Assembly (NCBI RefSeq): GCF_001787335.1 | Contig: NZ_CP014674.1 | Coordinates: 1,072,501 to 1,136,500, forward strand | Reading direction: 5' to 3' | Origin: Kozakia baliensis | Lineage (GTDB): Bacteria > Pseudomonadota > Alphaproteobacteria > Acetobacterales > Acetobacteraceae | DNA: 64,000 bases | Position numbers and translations under genes: made by a program | Notes under the pieces: model-generated | Databases searched by the model: none | The model's input: only the letters and a program-made list of their open reading frames with translations | What the model was told of the DNA's origin: nothing | Part shown: one piece after another, positions 1 to 11,462 of the stretch | Layout: each line of letters begins with the position of its first letter | How positions within the stretch are numbered: position 1 is the first letter of the stretch

Positions 1-1150
<1,150 letters not shown>

Positions 1151-1264
1151 CACACAACGCCATAGCAAACGCTCTGGCACATACATGCACAGCAATCATC
1201 CACGTAAAATCATCACAAAATACGCACCAACCTCCACACCACCCATACCAACGGGTGGGCCAGA

Positions 1265-1383
1265 AGACCTGGTGGCCATGGCGGGAGACTTCCACCCGAT
1301 CCCTTCCCGAACTCGGCCGTGAAACGCCCCAGCGCCTATGATACTGTGCCTCAAGGCACGGAAAAGTCGGTCGCCGCCAGGTC
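1265..1383 (+). rRNA. rrf: 5S rRNA
   Basis: Begins with acctggtggccatggcggg and ends with its complement cgccgccaggt, closing helix I. The loop segment cacccgatcccttcccgaac is the standard 5S core. It lies about 115 bases after the 23S end, as expected in an rRNA operon. End positions are good to a few bases. Confidence 0.95.
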
Positions 1384-1417
1384 CCCTAGCCCACCCATCA
1401 AAACACCCCATCACCCC

Positions 1418-3175
<1,758 letters not shown>

Positions 3176-3187
3176 AATCCCAACTCC

Positions 3188-3382
3188 CTAATCCTGGTGA
3201 TCGCGCTGCCTCGCGGCCTCCACTTCAGCATTGACGAAATCCCGTGCGGCCTGGCGAGCCAGAAGCCGGACCAGACTGACGAGCCGCGGATCAGCCCTAC
3301 TGCGCAATGGTGTCACGTTGGCGTCCGGGGCGTCGAGAACAAGCCGCACCTTGTCCGCTATCGTATCGCGTTGGCGTGCCAT
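3188..3382 (-). CDS. Small hypothetical protein upstream of the serine recombinase
   Basis: 64 residues starting MARQRDTIADKVRLVLDAP. This start is chosen over longer upstream ones because a ribosome site (aaggacggg) lies directly before it. The gene ends 12 bases before the recombinase start on the same strand, so the two probably form one transcript. The protein is charged and helical, without a cysteine or membrane segment. It may be an accessory factor of the recombinase; I do not recognise a named family. Confidence 0.6.
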   Translation of the reverse strand: MARQRDTIADKVRLVLDAPDANVTPLRSRADPRLVSLVRLLARQAARDFVNAEVEAARQRDHQD

Positions 3383-3562
3383 CTTCCCGTCCTTTCTGCA
3401 TGGATCGTCGGAACGTCCTGAACCCACTGTGGCGGGCGGCTTTGCACTGCGTGAACAGAAAAATACACGGAAACAAAGAGATGAACCGTAGGACGGGGGC
3501 TTCGGGATAGTCACGAACACGCACGGCTATCGTGGTCGGCACTATCACAAATCGGTGATGGC

Positions 3563-3579
3563 GCGACTATAATAGTCGC
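3563..3579 (+). promoter_or_regulatory. 17-bp palindrome over a -10-like box
   Basis: gcgactat-a-atagtcgc is a perfect 8-bp inverted repeat with a one-base centre, and it contains TATAAT at 3568-3573. A second small inverted repeat, atcac-aaatcg-gtgat, lies just upstream at 3544-3559. Position about 200 bases before the ParB-like gene suggests an operator overlapping its promoter, or a partition-type site. The rest of 3383-3772 shows no gene. Confidence 0.4.
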
Positions 3580-3772
3580 AATTTATCGCAGTGTGCATCG
3601 ACTCGCAGGTTGGTCGGCATGGACCTGCGTTCCGTAAAGCCGTCTCTACGCGGTTCCGTGGATACGATCTGGCGTCTGGTGGGGCCAGAAGAGAGGAAGA
3701 GGGAAGTGGGGTTTTCGTGACGGATTCAGGGGGGAGAGAGGCTTCCGCTCGTCCGTCACGGAGTGTCCTGCC

Positions 3773-4164
3773 ATGGCGAGCGCCATCCAGAAAATTGCCC
3801 TCAATGCGTCCCGTGATATCCCCTTCAACAAGTTGGTGCTGTCGCAATCCAACGTGCGGCGGGTAAAGTCCGGCCTGTCGATCGAGGAACTGGCCCGCGA
3901 TATCGAGCGCCGCGGGCTGCTGCAGAGCCTTAACGTCCGCCCCGTCCTTGACGGTGAAGGGGTCGAAACCGGCGCCTATGAAGTGGCCGCCGGAGGTCGA
4001 CGCTTTCGCGCCCTCGAACTGCTGGTGAAGCAGAAAAAACTTGCGAAGACGGCCCCGGTGCCGTGCATCGTGCGCGAGGCCGGATCGGCCATCCTTGCCG
4101 AGGATGATTCCCTTGCCGAAAATGTTCAGCGCGTAGCCCTGCATCCGCTGGACCAGTTCCGCGC
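3773..4164 (+). pseudogene. ParB/Spo0J-like partition protein, 3' end lost to an IS
   Basis: About 130 N-terminal residues of a plasmid-type ParB/RepB/Spo0J family protein. The ParB N-terminal nuclease-like domain is visible: NVRR near residue 28, ELARDIERRGLLQSL, the GGRRFRAL box at about 84-91 and the DSLAENVQR segment at about 113-121, the region that contacts CTP and the partner surface in this family. The sequence stops at HPLDQFRA where the IS5-type element begins; the helix-turn-helix and the long C-terminal part usual in these plasmid proteins are absent and do not resume on the other side of the IS. Its presence suggests this segment derives from a plasmid or integrative element. Confidence 0.8.
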
Positions 4165-5217
4165 GGCTCTGTTGCACAATTCGGTCTATTGGCGTGACGA
4201 GGCCGCTATAGAGTTTTCCATTACGCGACCGCGTGTGTGAGAGGGATTCCGAGCGCTGTGAAGCGATTGAGGATAGCCACACGGATGTGAACTTCGGTGA
4301 TCTGGCGGTCGAAATCGCGTGCTGTCAGACGCTGGCCCAGCAGCTTGATGCAGTGCATCTTTGTCTCGACGCGGCTTCGCCGATGGTAACCACTCCACCG
4401 TCTCCAGATAGCCCGCCCGAGATGCCCGCACGTCCGCAGGGCTTCATTGCGGGCGATGGCTCCTGGTGATGTGGGGCACCATGGTTTTGCGTTTTTTCGA
4501 GGCGGTATGACAGCCTGTGCGCCACGGTTGGCGATGGTTTCGTGGCATTTTCTTGTATCATACGCGCCATCAGCAGTGACGCAGGCGATGTCCTCTTCAT
4601 CGGGGATCTGTTCCAGAAGCGCCGGTAGGACTGGGGCATCACCGACATCGTTTTTCGTGATCTCAACAGCCCTGATTTCCAGTGATCCTTCATCGATCGC
4701 GATATGAAGTTTGCGCCAGATCCTGTGCTTTGACGCCCCGTGTTTGCGGGTGTGCCATTCGCCTTCTCCCTCGACCTTGATGCCGGTGCTGTCGATCAGG
4801 AGATGGAGCGGACCGCCCGAACTACGATACGGAATATCGACCGTCAGGGATTTCTGCCGACGGCTCAGCGTGCTGAAATCCGGCACGGACCACGACAGCC
4901 CAGCCAGACGAAGGAGACTTTCGACAAAGCCCGTCGTCTGTCGCAGCGCAAAGCCAAACAGGACTTTCAGCGTCAGGCAACTCTGGATCGCGGCGTCGCT
5001 GTAATTCTGCCGCCGTCCTCGACGTCCCGTCGGAAGGCCCTCCCAATTCATGGATGGGTCAAACCATACCGTCAGAGAGCCGCGCTTCTTCAGCGCGGCG
5101 TTGTAGGAGGACCAGTTCGTCGTACGGTATCGCGTGGCTTTCGGCTTGCTCATCACTCCCAGCTACCAGTCTGGATTCATTCCGTGAATCCACTCCGAGC
5201 ATTTACGCAACAAAGCC
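4165..5217 (-). mobile_element. IS5-family insertion sequence, complete (1053 bp)
   Basis: Imperfect terminal inverted repeats: ggctctgttgcacaa at 4165 and, on the other strand from 5217, ggctttgttgcgtaaat. One intact DDE transposase gene fills it. It lies between the ParB fragment on the left and the 5' part of an IS481-type element on the right, and neither interrupted gene continues on the opposite side, so an adjacent deletion followed or accompanied insertion. No target duplication is visible. Confidence 0.85.
4221..5156 (-). CDS. IS5-family transposase
   Basis: 311 residues, apparently intact. The N-terminal part (about 1-100) carries the DUF772-like segment with RRGRRQNYSDAAIQ. DDE residues are visible: Asp in LLIDSTGIK (near 122), Asp in VTADGAYD (near 198) and Glu in SRVETKMHCIK (near 271). 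The element resembles IS5 members common in acetic acid bacteria. The start could be the first or second of the two adjacent Met codons. Confidence 0.93.
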   Translation of the reverse strand: MMSKPKATRYRTTNWSSYNAALKKRGSLTVWFDPSMNWEGLPTGRRGRRQNYSDAAIQSCLTLKVLFGFALRQTTGFVESLLRLAGLSWSVPDFSTLSRRQKSLTVDIPYRSSGGPLHLLIDSTGIKVEGEGEWHTRKHGASKHRIWRKLHIAIDEGSLEIRAVEITKNDVGDAPVLPALLEQIPDEEDIACVTADGAYDTRKCHETIANRGAQAVIPPRKNAKPWCPTSPGAIARNEALRTCGHLGRAIWRRWSGYHRRSRVETKMHCIKLLGQRLTARDFDRQITEVHIRVAILNRFTALGIPLTHAVA

Positions 5218-5546
5218 CTGCAACGCATAAAGGCAATCATCCAACGGCAGCAGGGTATGCCGACGAAACGCTACGATCATCGCTTCGTCCGTTTCGGAAA
5301 GAACAGTTGAGCGCGGCTCTCTGGGGCCAGTTTTCTGATCTTCGACAGTCTGGCGCTTCCGCCACTTCGCCACTGTTTTCGGGTTGATCCCGAACGCCTC
5401 GCTCAGCGCCGCGAGCGAAGCCTGCGATCGCTGTATTGCTGCTCGCACGGCGTGCGTGGTCGTGGCGCTGCCATGGCGTATCTGTCCCATAATGCTTCCT
5501 TCCACTCACGTGAAAATATCACACCATCAAATCTCGGGACTAAACA
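5218..5546 (-). mobile_element. IS481-family element, 5' fragment
   Basis: Holds the outer end (tgtttagtcccg on the minus strand) and the first about 90 codons of a transposase (start near 5490: MGQIRHGSATTTHAV). It is nearly identical to the 5' half at 16990-17637. The frame is cut after CLYALQ by the IS5-type element, and the rest of the element is missing from the other side. Confidence 0.85.
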
Positions 5547-6064
5547 CCTAAACTTCCAAAGCCCCATCCAGTTCGAGAAAATGGCGGCTAACTAAACCAA
5601 CGTCTCTCCACTTTAACGCGGCAAGTCCAGACAAGCGGGTGAGGAAGTTGATTGCAATCGGCCAGCGGATGGAGATGGCGGAAAAATAGGGTCGGGATTT
5701 GGCGCAGGAGGCGAAGCTGACGATCCGGGCGCGTCAGGCGGAGCGACGGTCCCCGCGTCGTCTTGCCGAGATCGATGCACAGCTCCGGCAGTTGCTCAAA
5801 GATGTGCCCGTGCTGATGAGCGATCGCGAGCAGAAACTCCGGCGCGAGCGGGCTGCGTATATTGTTCCGACGGGTCACCGAGCGAGGCCGTCTTCGAGCG
5901 GACCCGGTATGTAAACCTTTGTCTGGCATGGGGGGGAGAACGAACCCGCTGCGCGGGATTGGTGCGATGTGAAGGTCTGTCACCACGGCGTGAGCGATCT
6001 GTTTTATTTGGAACTGTCCTGATCGGGCCAAGCACTCTGGCTTCTTCCCACCAGAAGGAGCCGG
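5547..6064. other. Interval with no clear gene
   Basis: A charged 71-codon frame at 5699-5914 (plus) has the look of an internal fragment of a helical protein (repeated Arg/Gln/Glu) but has no ribosome site and I cannot name it. A cccgc-tgc-gcggg hairpin sits at about 5946-5960 and may mark the end of the IS91-type unit that follows. Confidence 0.3.
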
Positions 6065-6976
6065 ATGATGACAGAGTCCCTGTGCATTGCTGCAATCAGT
6101 CCCCTTCGCCAGCGCCTGCTTGATGACATGGCGGTGCGGCGGTTCTCCCGGGAGACGCAGCGCAATTACCTTCGCGATGTCGGCCGTTTCGCCACGTTTC
6201 TGGGCCGCTCACCCCACACGGCAACAGTCGAGGATGTGCGCCAGTTCCAGATTGCGCAGAACGCGGCTGGCATGCCGACACCGACCATGAATGCCATCGT
6301 GTCGGCGCTGCGGTTTTTCTTCACCCAGACGCTCGACCGCCCCGACCTTGCACGCAAGTTGGTCCGGGTAGCGCAGCCCCGCAACCTGCCCGTCGTGCTG
6401 AGCCGTGATGAAGTTGCCCGGTTGCTCAACGCGACCGTATGCCTCAAGCATCAGGCCGCCCTGTCGGTCGCCTATGGGGCAGGCCTGCGGGTGGCCGAGG
6501 TCGCCGCTCTCAAGATCAGCGATATCGACAGCGCGCGCATGCTGCTCAGGGTCGAACGGGGCAAAGGGGGACGATATCGCAACGCCATGCTTCCGGCAGA
6601 CCTTCTGCCCCTGCTGCGGGAGTGGTGGAAGACCGGACGCCAGCAGGGCGTGATGCATTCCGGTGGCTGGCTTTTCCCCGGGCAGGATACCATGAAGCCC
6701 ATCAGCACACGGCAGCTCCATCGTGTGGTTGTCGATGCCGCGCGGGCTGCTTCGATCACCAGACGTGTGGGGCCTCATACCCTGCGGCACAGCTTTGCCA
6801 CGCACCTGCTTGAGGATGGTGTCGATGTCCGCGTGATCCAGGTTCTGCTGGGTCATTCCCGTCTGGAGACCACGGCCCTTTATACAAAAGTTGCGACACG
6901 GACCGTGCGGGCCGTTATCAGTCCGCTCGACAGACTGGGCATGCTGGCGACAACGCAGGCGAGGCCCGACGGCTGA
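6065..6976 (+). CDS. Tyrosine recombinase/integrase of the IS91 unit
   Basis: 303 residues. A SAM-like core-binding domain (about 10-95; RFSRETQRNYLRDVGRF) precedes the catalytic domain. The active-site set is readable: Arg in GAGLRVAEVAAL (near 144), Lys in ERGKGGRYR, HTLRHSFATHL (H-x2-R near 238-241), GHSRLETT (near 263) and the nucleophile Tyr in TALYTKV (near 273). Length and order match XerC/D-like integrases. A ribosome site agaaggagccgg precedes the ATG. Translation may couple to the transposase downstream. Confidence 0.92.
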   Translation: MMTESLCIAAISPLRQRLLDDMAVRRFSRETQRNYLRDVGRFATFLGRSPHTATVEDVRQFQIAQNAAGMPTPTMNAIVSALRFFFTQTLDRPDLARKLVRVAQPRNLPVVLSRDEVARLLNATVCLKHQAALSVAYGAGLRVAEVAALKISDIDSARMLLRVERGKGGRYRNAMLPADLLPLLREWWKTGRQQGVMHSGGWLFPGQDTMKPISTRQLHRVVVDAARAASITRRVGPHTLRHSFATHLLEDGVDVRVIQVLLGHSRLETTALYTKVATRTVRAVISPLDRLGMLATTQARPDG

Positions 6977-6995
6977 TCCCCGGGCGGGGGCGGTC

Positions 6996-8186
6996 ATGTC
7001 CGCCTCCCTCGAACTGGGGGACATCTTCCGGGCTGCCGGCCCTGCCTGGCGGTCAGCCCATGCCGGCCGTCTCCCCCTGCAGCAACTCAAGGTCATGTCG
7101 GCGATCGAACACTGTCGCACGGCGGCCCTTGGTGGTCATGTCGCGGCCTGCGGGGACTGTGGACACTGGCGGATCGCCTATAACAGCTGCCGCAACCGTC
7201 ATTGTCCGCGCTGTCAGGGGAACGCTGCGCGGACATGGCTGGCGGAGCGGGAGGCCGATCTGCTGCCGGTCGGATATTTCCATGTCGTCTTCACCCTGCC
7301 GGCGCGGATCGCCGACATCGCGCTCCAGAACAAGACCGTTCTCTACGCACTGCTGTTCCAGGCGGCCTCGGAGACTATGATGACGATCGCCGCTGACCCA
7401 CGGCACCTGGGTGCCCGCATCGGCATCACCGCCGTGCTGCACAGTTGGGGGTCGGCGCTGACCCACCATCCCCACGTGCACATGATCGTGCCGGGTGGCG
7501 GTCTCTCACCCGATGGCCGGCGCTGGATCTCGTCACGCCCTGCCTTCCTGCTGCCCGTTCGCGTGCTGGGCAAACTGTTCCGCCGCCTGTTCCTGACCCG
7601 GCTGCGCGCACTTTTCGATGCCGACCGGCTGGCCTTTCGGGGGCAGCTTGCCCCTCTGGCAGACCGCCGTGCCTTTATGCGGTATCTGGCCCCTGTGCGC
7701 AGCACGCGCTGGGTCGTCTACGCCAAACCGCCTTTTGCCGGTCCTAAAGCAGTGCTGGCCTATCTGTCGCGCTATACCCACCGTGTCGCCATCTCGAACC
7801 ACCGCCTCCTGGCGTTCAACGAAAACGGTGTGACGTTCCGCTACAAGGACTACCGCCGGGACACGGCCAACCAGCAGCAGGTCATGACGCTTGCCACGGA
7901 TGAGTTCATCCGCCGCTTCATGCTGCATGTCCTGCCACGGGGATTTCATCGCATCCGCCATTATGGCCTGCTGTCCAGTTCCAGCCGCAAGGCCAGCCTC
8001 GCCCGGGTGCGGGAACTGCTCAAGGTCATATCCACACCAGCGCCAGAAGTCCCGGAAGCCGAACCGGCCACGCCACCGCCGTGCCCATGCTGTGGTGGTC
8101 CGATGATCGTCATCCAGATCCTTCCCCGATGGTGCCAGCCCCGAGGGCCACCACGGGCGGCTGATCCGACCGGGGGATCACCATGA
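6996..8186 (+). CDS. IS91-family transposase (HUH/Rep type)
   Basis: 396 residues from the ATG at 6996, chosen over an upstream TTG that would overlap the recombinase. An N-terminal zinc-binding domain has CGDCGH and HCPRCQG (about 47-78). The HUH motif HPHVHMIVPGG lies near 156, and the catalytic tyrosine segment YLSRYTHRVAISNHR near 254. The C-terminus has another CPCCGG metal motif. This is the single-strand nicking and rolling-circle enzyme of IS91. The reading frame is intact. Confidence 0.92.
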   Translation: MSASLELGDIFRAAGPAWRSAHAGRLPLQQLKVMSAIEHCRTAALGGHVAACGDCGHWRIAYNSCRNRHCPRCQGNAARTWLAEREADLLPVGYFHVVFTLPARIADIALQNKTVLYALLFQAASETMMTIAADPRHLGARIGITAVLHSWGSALTHHPHVHMIVPGGGLSPDGRRWISSRPAFLLPVRVLGKLFRRLFLTRLRALFDADRLAFRGQLAPLADRRAFMRYLAPVRSTRWVVYAKPPFAGPKAVLAYLSRYTHRVAISNHRLLAFNENGVTFRYKDYRRDTANQQQVMTLATDEFIRRFMLHVLPRGFHRIRHYGLLSSSSRKASLARVRELLKVISTPAPEVPEAEPATPPPCPCCGGPMIVIQILPRWCQPRGPPRAADPTGGSP

Positions 8187-8235
8187 CAGCCCGCAGAGAC
8201 CACAGCATGACCGATCCCGATGCCGAAGTGGCTCC

Positions 8236-8253
8236 GCCCCGGCAAACCGGGGC
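8236..8253 (+). repeat. Hairpin gccccgg-caaa-ccggggc
   Basis: A perfect 7-bp stem with a four-base loop, 50 bases after the IS91 transposase stop. No T-run follows, so an intrinsic terminator is unlikely; a hairpin near the end of an IS91-type element is expected for its terminus. Confidence 0.45.
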
Positions 8254-8500
8254 TCCTGTACGCATCACTGGAAAATCCGGGAAAATCGCTGTCTGTACCG
8301 CCAGTTCTGTCATCGCGTCATGCAGATCCGGTCACAAAAACCCGTTCCAGTTCCACAAACGCACCTGTATGCTCTGGCTCAGGCTCTTCCCCGGGTAGCG
8401 CCAGTTGCAAATTCCCCATAACTGAGTCCCGGTGTCGCGGGTTCGGTCTTCCCAGACTTTCGTACGCCTCGCGGCGCCCGAAACCCTTCAGGGAACCTGC

Positions 8501-8538
8501 ATGTCCGCTTTTCATCGCAAACATTGCGAAGCGGACAT
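8501..8538. repeat. Nested inverted repeat
   Basis: atgtccgctt and aagcggacat form a perfect 10-bp outer stem; inside it cgcaa-aca-ttgcg forms a second 5-bp stem. No coding frame is convincing here. It could be a structured element end or an operator; function unknown. Confidence 0.45.
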
Positions 8539-8560
8539 CGCCGGCACTTCCAGCGTAGAT

Positions 8561-8833
8561 TGATTTGGTAATGATACTGCGGTCGCTTCCTCTTTATAAA
8601 TTAAACCTCCGCACATGCATTTACGTTGACACTACCGTGCGTAGCAGTCCGTTTCCAACATTGTTCCAAATCCTCGACGCCGTTCTCACCAGTGACGTCG
8701 ATGTTCGCTTCGAACTGGGTGCTGACCGCGTTTTCGGTGAACTATTATTTCCCGCCCGACGCCCATACGCCACGAGGCAGGCGTCGCCGAATCATCAAAC
8801 GAATTTTGCGTGATAATATGAACCCCTGCCCGG
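8561..8833. other. Intergenic, no clear gene
   Basis: Plus-strand frames here (for example 8565-8813) lack a ribosome site and recognisable motifs. A ttgaca-like box occurs at about 8626. The stretch may be remnant DNA next to the IS91 unit. Confidence 0.3.
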
Positions 8834-9391
8834 TTACATCGAAGAGGACAGGCTTTCAGCGAGCGCTGTCCAACCATCCTGGACCAGGGAAAGGGCCGCT
8901 TCAAACGTCACGTCATCAAGAGGAGCATTTTCTCGAATTATTGCGTTTGAAAGAGTAATCGCGGGCATTGGAGAAACAGGTCTCATTTTGAGAGCTTCTG
9001 ACACCTGATGCAGTTGTGCCGCGCATTTCCCGCCACCATGACCGCCATAGGTGATGATCATCAAGGGTTTTCCTTTCCACTCGAGATAGCAGTGGTCGAT
9101 TGCATTCTTTAAAGCAGCCGGATACCCCCAGTTATATTGGGGTGTCACGAAAACGAAGCCATCTGCTTGCGCCACCTTTTTGCTCCAGGCTTTTGAATGT
9201 GGCTGCTTGTAGAGGCCGAGTGCTGGAATGCCTGGTTCATCGTCCACGGGAAGCGACCACTCCGCGAGATCGATGATCTCGATCGCGAGATCAGTCCTTT
9301 CCTGTCCGACCTCGGATACCCAGTGTGCGATGGCGGGACAACGGCGCCCGGCCCGCACACTGCCCATGATCACCAGAACCCGTTTCGTCAT
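8834..9391 (-). CDS. NADPH-dependent FMN reductase (flavodoxin-fold)
   Basis: 185 residues from the Met of MTKRVLVIMGSVRAGR. A flavodoxin-like FMN_red domain spans nearly the whole protein: phosphate-binding loop GSVRAGRR (about 9-16), TPQYNWGYPAALKNAIDH (about 82-99) contacting the flavin ring, and YGGHGGGKCAAQL (about 115). Such enzymes reduce FMN or quinones with NAD(P)H in the cytoplasm. An alternative ATG at 9436 would add 15 residues and sit right at the stop of the upstream gene; I prefer the internal start because homologues begin at this strand. It is the second gene of a two-gene operon with the dehydrogenase at 9438. Confidence 0.88.
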   Translation of the reverse strand: MTKRVLVIMGSVRAGRRCPAIAHWVSEVGQERTDLAIEIIDLAEWSLPVDDEPGIPALGLYKQPHSKAWSKKVAQADGFVFVTPQYNWGYPAALKNAIDHCYLEWKGKPLMIITYGGHGGGKCAAQLHQVSEALKMRPVSPMPAITLSNAIIRENAPLDDVTFEAALSLVQDGWTALAESLSSSM

Positions 9392-9437
9392 TTTTTCGGC
9401 CAAGCCTCCAGATATGTTCGTGCGGTTGCCGCCCATC

Positions 9438-10319
9438 CTACTTCAAGCCGCTTTCCTGCCGCACGCGTTCCAGCAGCACGACGAAATCGCGATCGGCATC
9501 TCCGGCGCTGACGGCGCTGAGCAGGCGATCGCGAACAACAGAAGCGTAAGGCAGCGGAACACCATAGTCGCCACCGGCCTCCATGAACATCTTGACGTCC
9601 TTCAAGCCAAGCGTCACCGGCGCGCCGGGATAGTCGTAATCGTGCTCGACCATGAGTTTGCCGTAGTTCTTGTGGACCGGGGCATTATAGAAGCTGCCCG
9701 TCATAACCTCGAAGATCACACGGGGGTCAGTTCCGGCTTTCTCATTGAGCGCGAACACCTCCGCCATCTGCTCGATGGTCGAATAGATCATGAAATTCAG
9801 CGACAGCTTGGCGAGGTTGGCTTGGACAGGATCATCTCCCATCTGAAAGATATGTGGGCCGAAGCACTTAAGCAGCGGCTCCAAGCGTTCCAGCGCGTCC
9901 TGGGCTCCCGCCGCCATGACGAACAATTCTCCGGCTTCAGCCGCAGGCGGGCGTCCGAGAACATTGGCGCTAACATAAGTCTGCCCACGCTCCGCATGAC
10001 CGTCCCGCAGGCGACGCGCTTGGTCGAGGGAGACCGTGCTACAGCAGACGTGAATGGCCTTTGCCGACATTCCGGCAGCGATCCCGTCTTTGCCGAATGT
10101 TGTTTCCTCGGTGGTTGCATCGTCAAACATCATCGAAAAGACAATATCGACCTCCCACGCGACCGCATCGGGTGTTTCTCTCAGCGTTGCGCCCCGCGCA
10201 ACAAGATCGTCAGCCTTGGATGCTGTTCGATTATAGACAATGAGACAGTGCCCCGCGTCGAGAAGGCGTTTCGCCATAGGGTGGCCCATGGCGCCAAGTC
10301 CAATAAATCCAACTTTCAT
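9438..10319 (-). CDS. NAD(P)-dependent beta-hydroxyacid dehydrogenase family oxidoreductase
   Basis: 293 residues from MKVGFIGLGAMGHPMAK, a Rossmann nucleotide site GxGxMG at residues 6-11, followed by the 6-phosphogluconate/3-hydroxyisobutyrate dehydrogenase fold. The catalytic lysine lies in LAKLSLNFM (near 168). The longer frame to 10376 is rejected because the nucleotide site would be buried. The substrate cannot be read from sequence; family members reduce or oxidise tartronate semialdehyde, 3-hydroxyisobutyrate or imines. It shares an operon with the FMN reductase and lies divergent from an AraC regulator, which may control it. Confidence 0.88.
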   Translation of the reverse strand: MKVGFIGLGAMGHPMAKRLLDAGHCLIVYNRTASKADDLVARGATLRETPDAVAWEVDIVFSMMFDDATTEETTFGKDGIAAGMSAKAIHVCCSTVSLDQARRLRDGHAERGQTYVSANVLGRPPAAEAGELFVMAAGAQDALERLEPLLKCFGPHIFQMGDDPVQANLAKLSLNFMIYSTIEQMAEVFALNEKAGTDPRVIFEVMTGSFYNAPVHKNYGKLMVEHDYDYPGAPVTLGLKDVKMFMEAGGDYGVPLPYASVVRDRLLSAVSAGDADRDFVVLLERVRQESGLK

Positions 10320-10435
10320 GACGATGTCTTCTTTCTGTTGTTGTGCGATATCCTCAGGGGGGCCGTGTCGCTTCATGCGAAGTTTTAGAAGGAAGGAGCT
10401 TGGCGTGCCTCATCACTTAGGCCACATTTCTACTC

Positions 10436-11254
10436 ATGTGCGCCATTTCTTCCCTGATCCCGTCCTGTATGGACAGTCCAGATGCGGATATTCCCTGGCT
10501 GTTAGGTGGGCATATGCAGCAGGAAACTCGCCGGATTGCGGACCTTCATGCCCATTCCCGTGGTCAGATCTTCGGGATCGGGCATGGTGTGATGGGTATG
10601 CGAACGGACGAGGCATACTGGCTGATCGGCCCCAGCCAAGCTTTGTGGTTGCCACCTTATCTGTGCCATACGGCCCGCTCGCACGGCGCCGTGCGTGGAT
10701 GGAGCCTGTTCATCGATCAGGCACGATCCACGATGTTACCCGCCCAGCCGTTTCTCGTGCGAGGTACGCCTCTCCTGATCGCGCAAGCAGAACGGCTGTC
10801 GCATTGTATGTCAGATAAATCTTGGAGCGATATTCACGCCCGTCTCGCCGAGAGTTTCTGGGATGAATTTCTGGCTTTGCCACGCGCGCTGGTTTCCCTG
10901 CCTTTCCCGACGGACGGTCGCTTACGGCGTGTGGCTGAGGCACTGAGTGAAAATCCAGCCGATGCGCGTGAGCAATCGGACTGGGCGACTGAGGCTTCCA
11001 TGTCAGTTCGTTCTTTCGTCCGGCATTTTAGTGCGGAGACGGGAATGCCGTTTACGGCCTGGCGTCAGCGGCTGCGTATCCTTAATGCCCAGGAAAAGCT
11101 GGCACGCGGGGAGACGGTTACAAGCGTCGCGCTGGAGGTTGGTTACGAAAGTCCAGGCGCCTTCTCTGCAATATTTCGGAAGATTACAGGATATAGTCCC
11201 GCTGCCTATATGAAACTGTGCAGGTCTAACGACAAAAATCACTGTTTATCTTAG
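10436..11254 (+). CDS. AraC-family transcriptional regulator
   Basis: 272 residues. The N-terminal part is a cupin-like sensor domain (HAHSRGQIFGIGHGVM near 38-53, LIGPSQALWLPPY near 63-75). Two helix-turn-helix motifs follow near 190-255: MSVRSFVRHFSAETGM and VTSVALEVGYESPGAFSAIF, ending in the AraC signature FRKITGYSPAAY. The 116-base gap to the divergent dehydrogenase operon suggests local control. The start may instead be the Met at 10469. Confidence 0.9.
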   Translation: MCAISSLIPSCMDSPDADIPWLLGGHMQQETRRIADLHAHSRGQIFGIGHGVMGMRTDEAYWLIGPSQALWLPPYLCHTARSHGAVRGWSLFIDQARSTMLPAQPFLVRGTPLLIAQAERLSHCMSDKSWSDIHARLAESFWDEFLALPRALVSLPFPTDGRLRRVAEALSENPADAREQSDWATEASMSVRSFVRHFSAETGMPFTAWRQRLRILNAQEKLARGETVTSVALEVGYESPGAFSAIFRKITGYSPAAYMKLCRSNDKNHCLS

Positions 11255-11462
11255 GTCAGATCTTAACCACTCCATTGATTATAGCGTGATACCAATGATG
11301 AGAAAGCGAGTTACGTCTGCTCTCGGTAAGTCATTCATGTATATTGCATGGCTTACATGAGGCGTAAGCCGCCTACCTGAAGTACAGGACGTGCGCCGAG
11401 CTAGTTCCGGTCCGAAAGCACCCCATATCAGAACCAGTACTCGCAAACCGGGAGACGATGGT

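Larger units (their letters stand above)
6000..8260 (+). mobile_element. IS91-type transposon unit with tyrosine recombinase
   Basis: Two adjacent plus-strand genes, a tyrosine recombinase and an HUH-type transposase 19 bases apart, are the known gene pair of one IS91 branch. IS91-type elements lack inverted repeats, so the ends are approximate; hairpins at about 5946 and 8236 are candidate termini. It presumably moves by rolling-circle transposition. Confidence 0.6.

Noticed and set aside
3545-4282. Minus-strand 245-codon frame
   Set aside because: Antisense of the ParB-like gene and of the IS5 end; no ribosome site or family features.
6209-7120. Minus-strand 303-codon frame
   Set aside because: Antisense of the tyrosine recombinase in GC-rich sequence.
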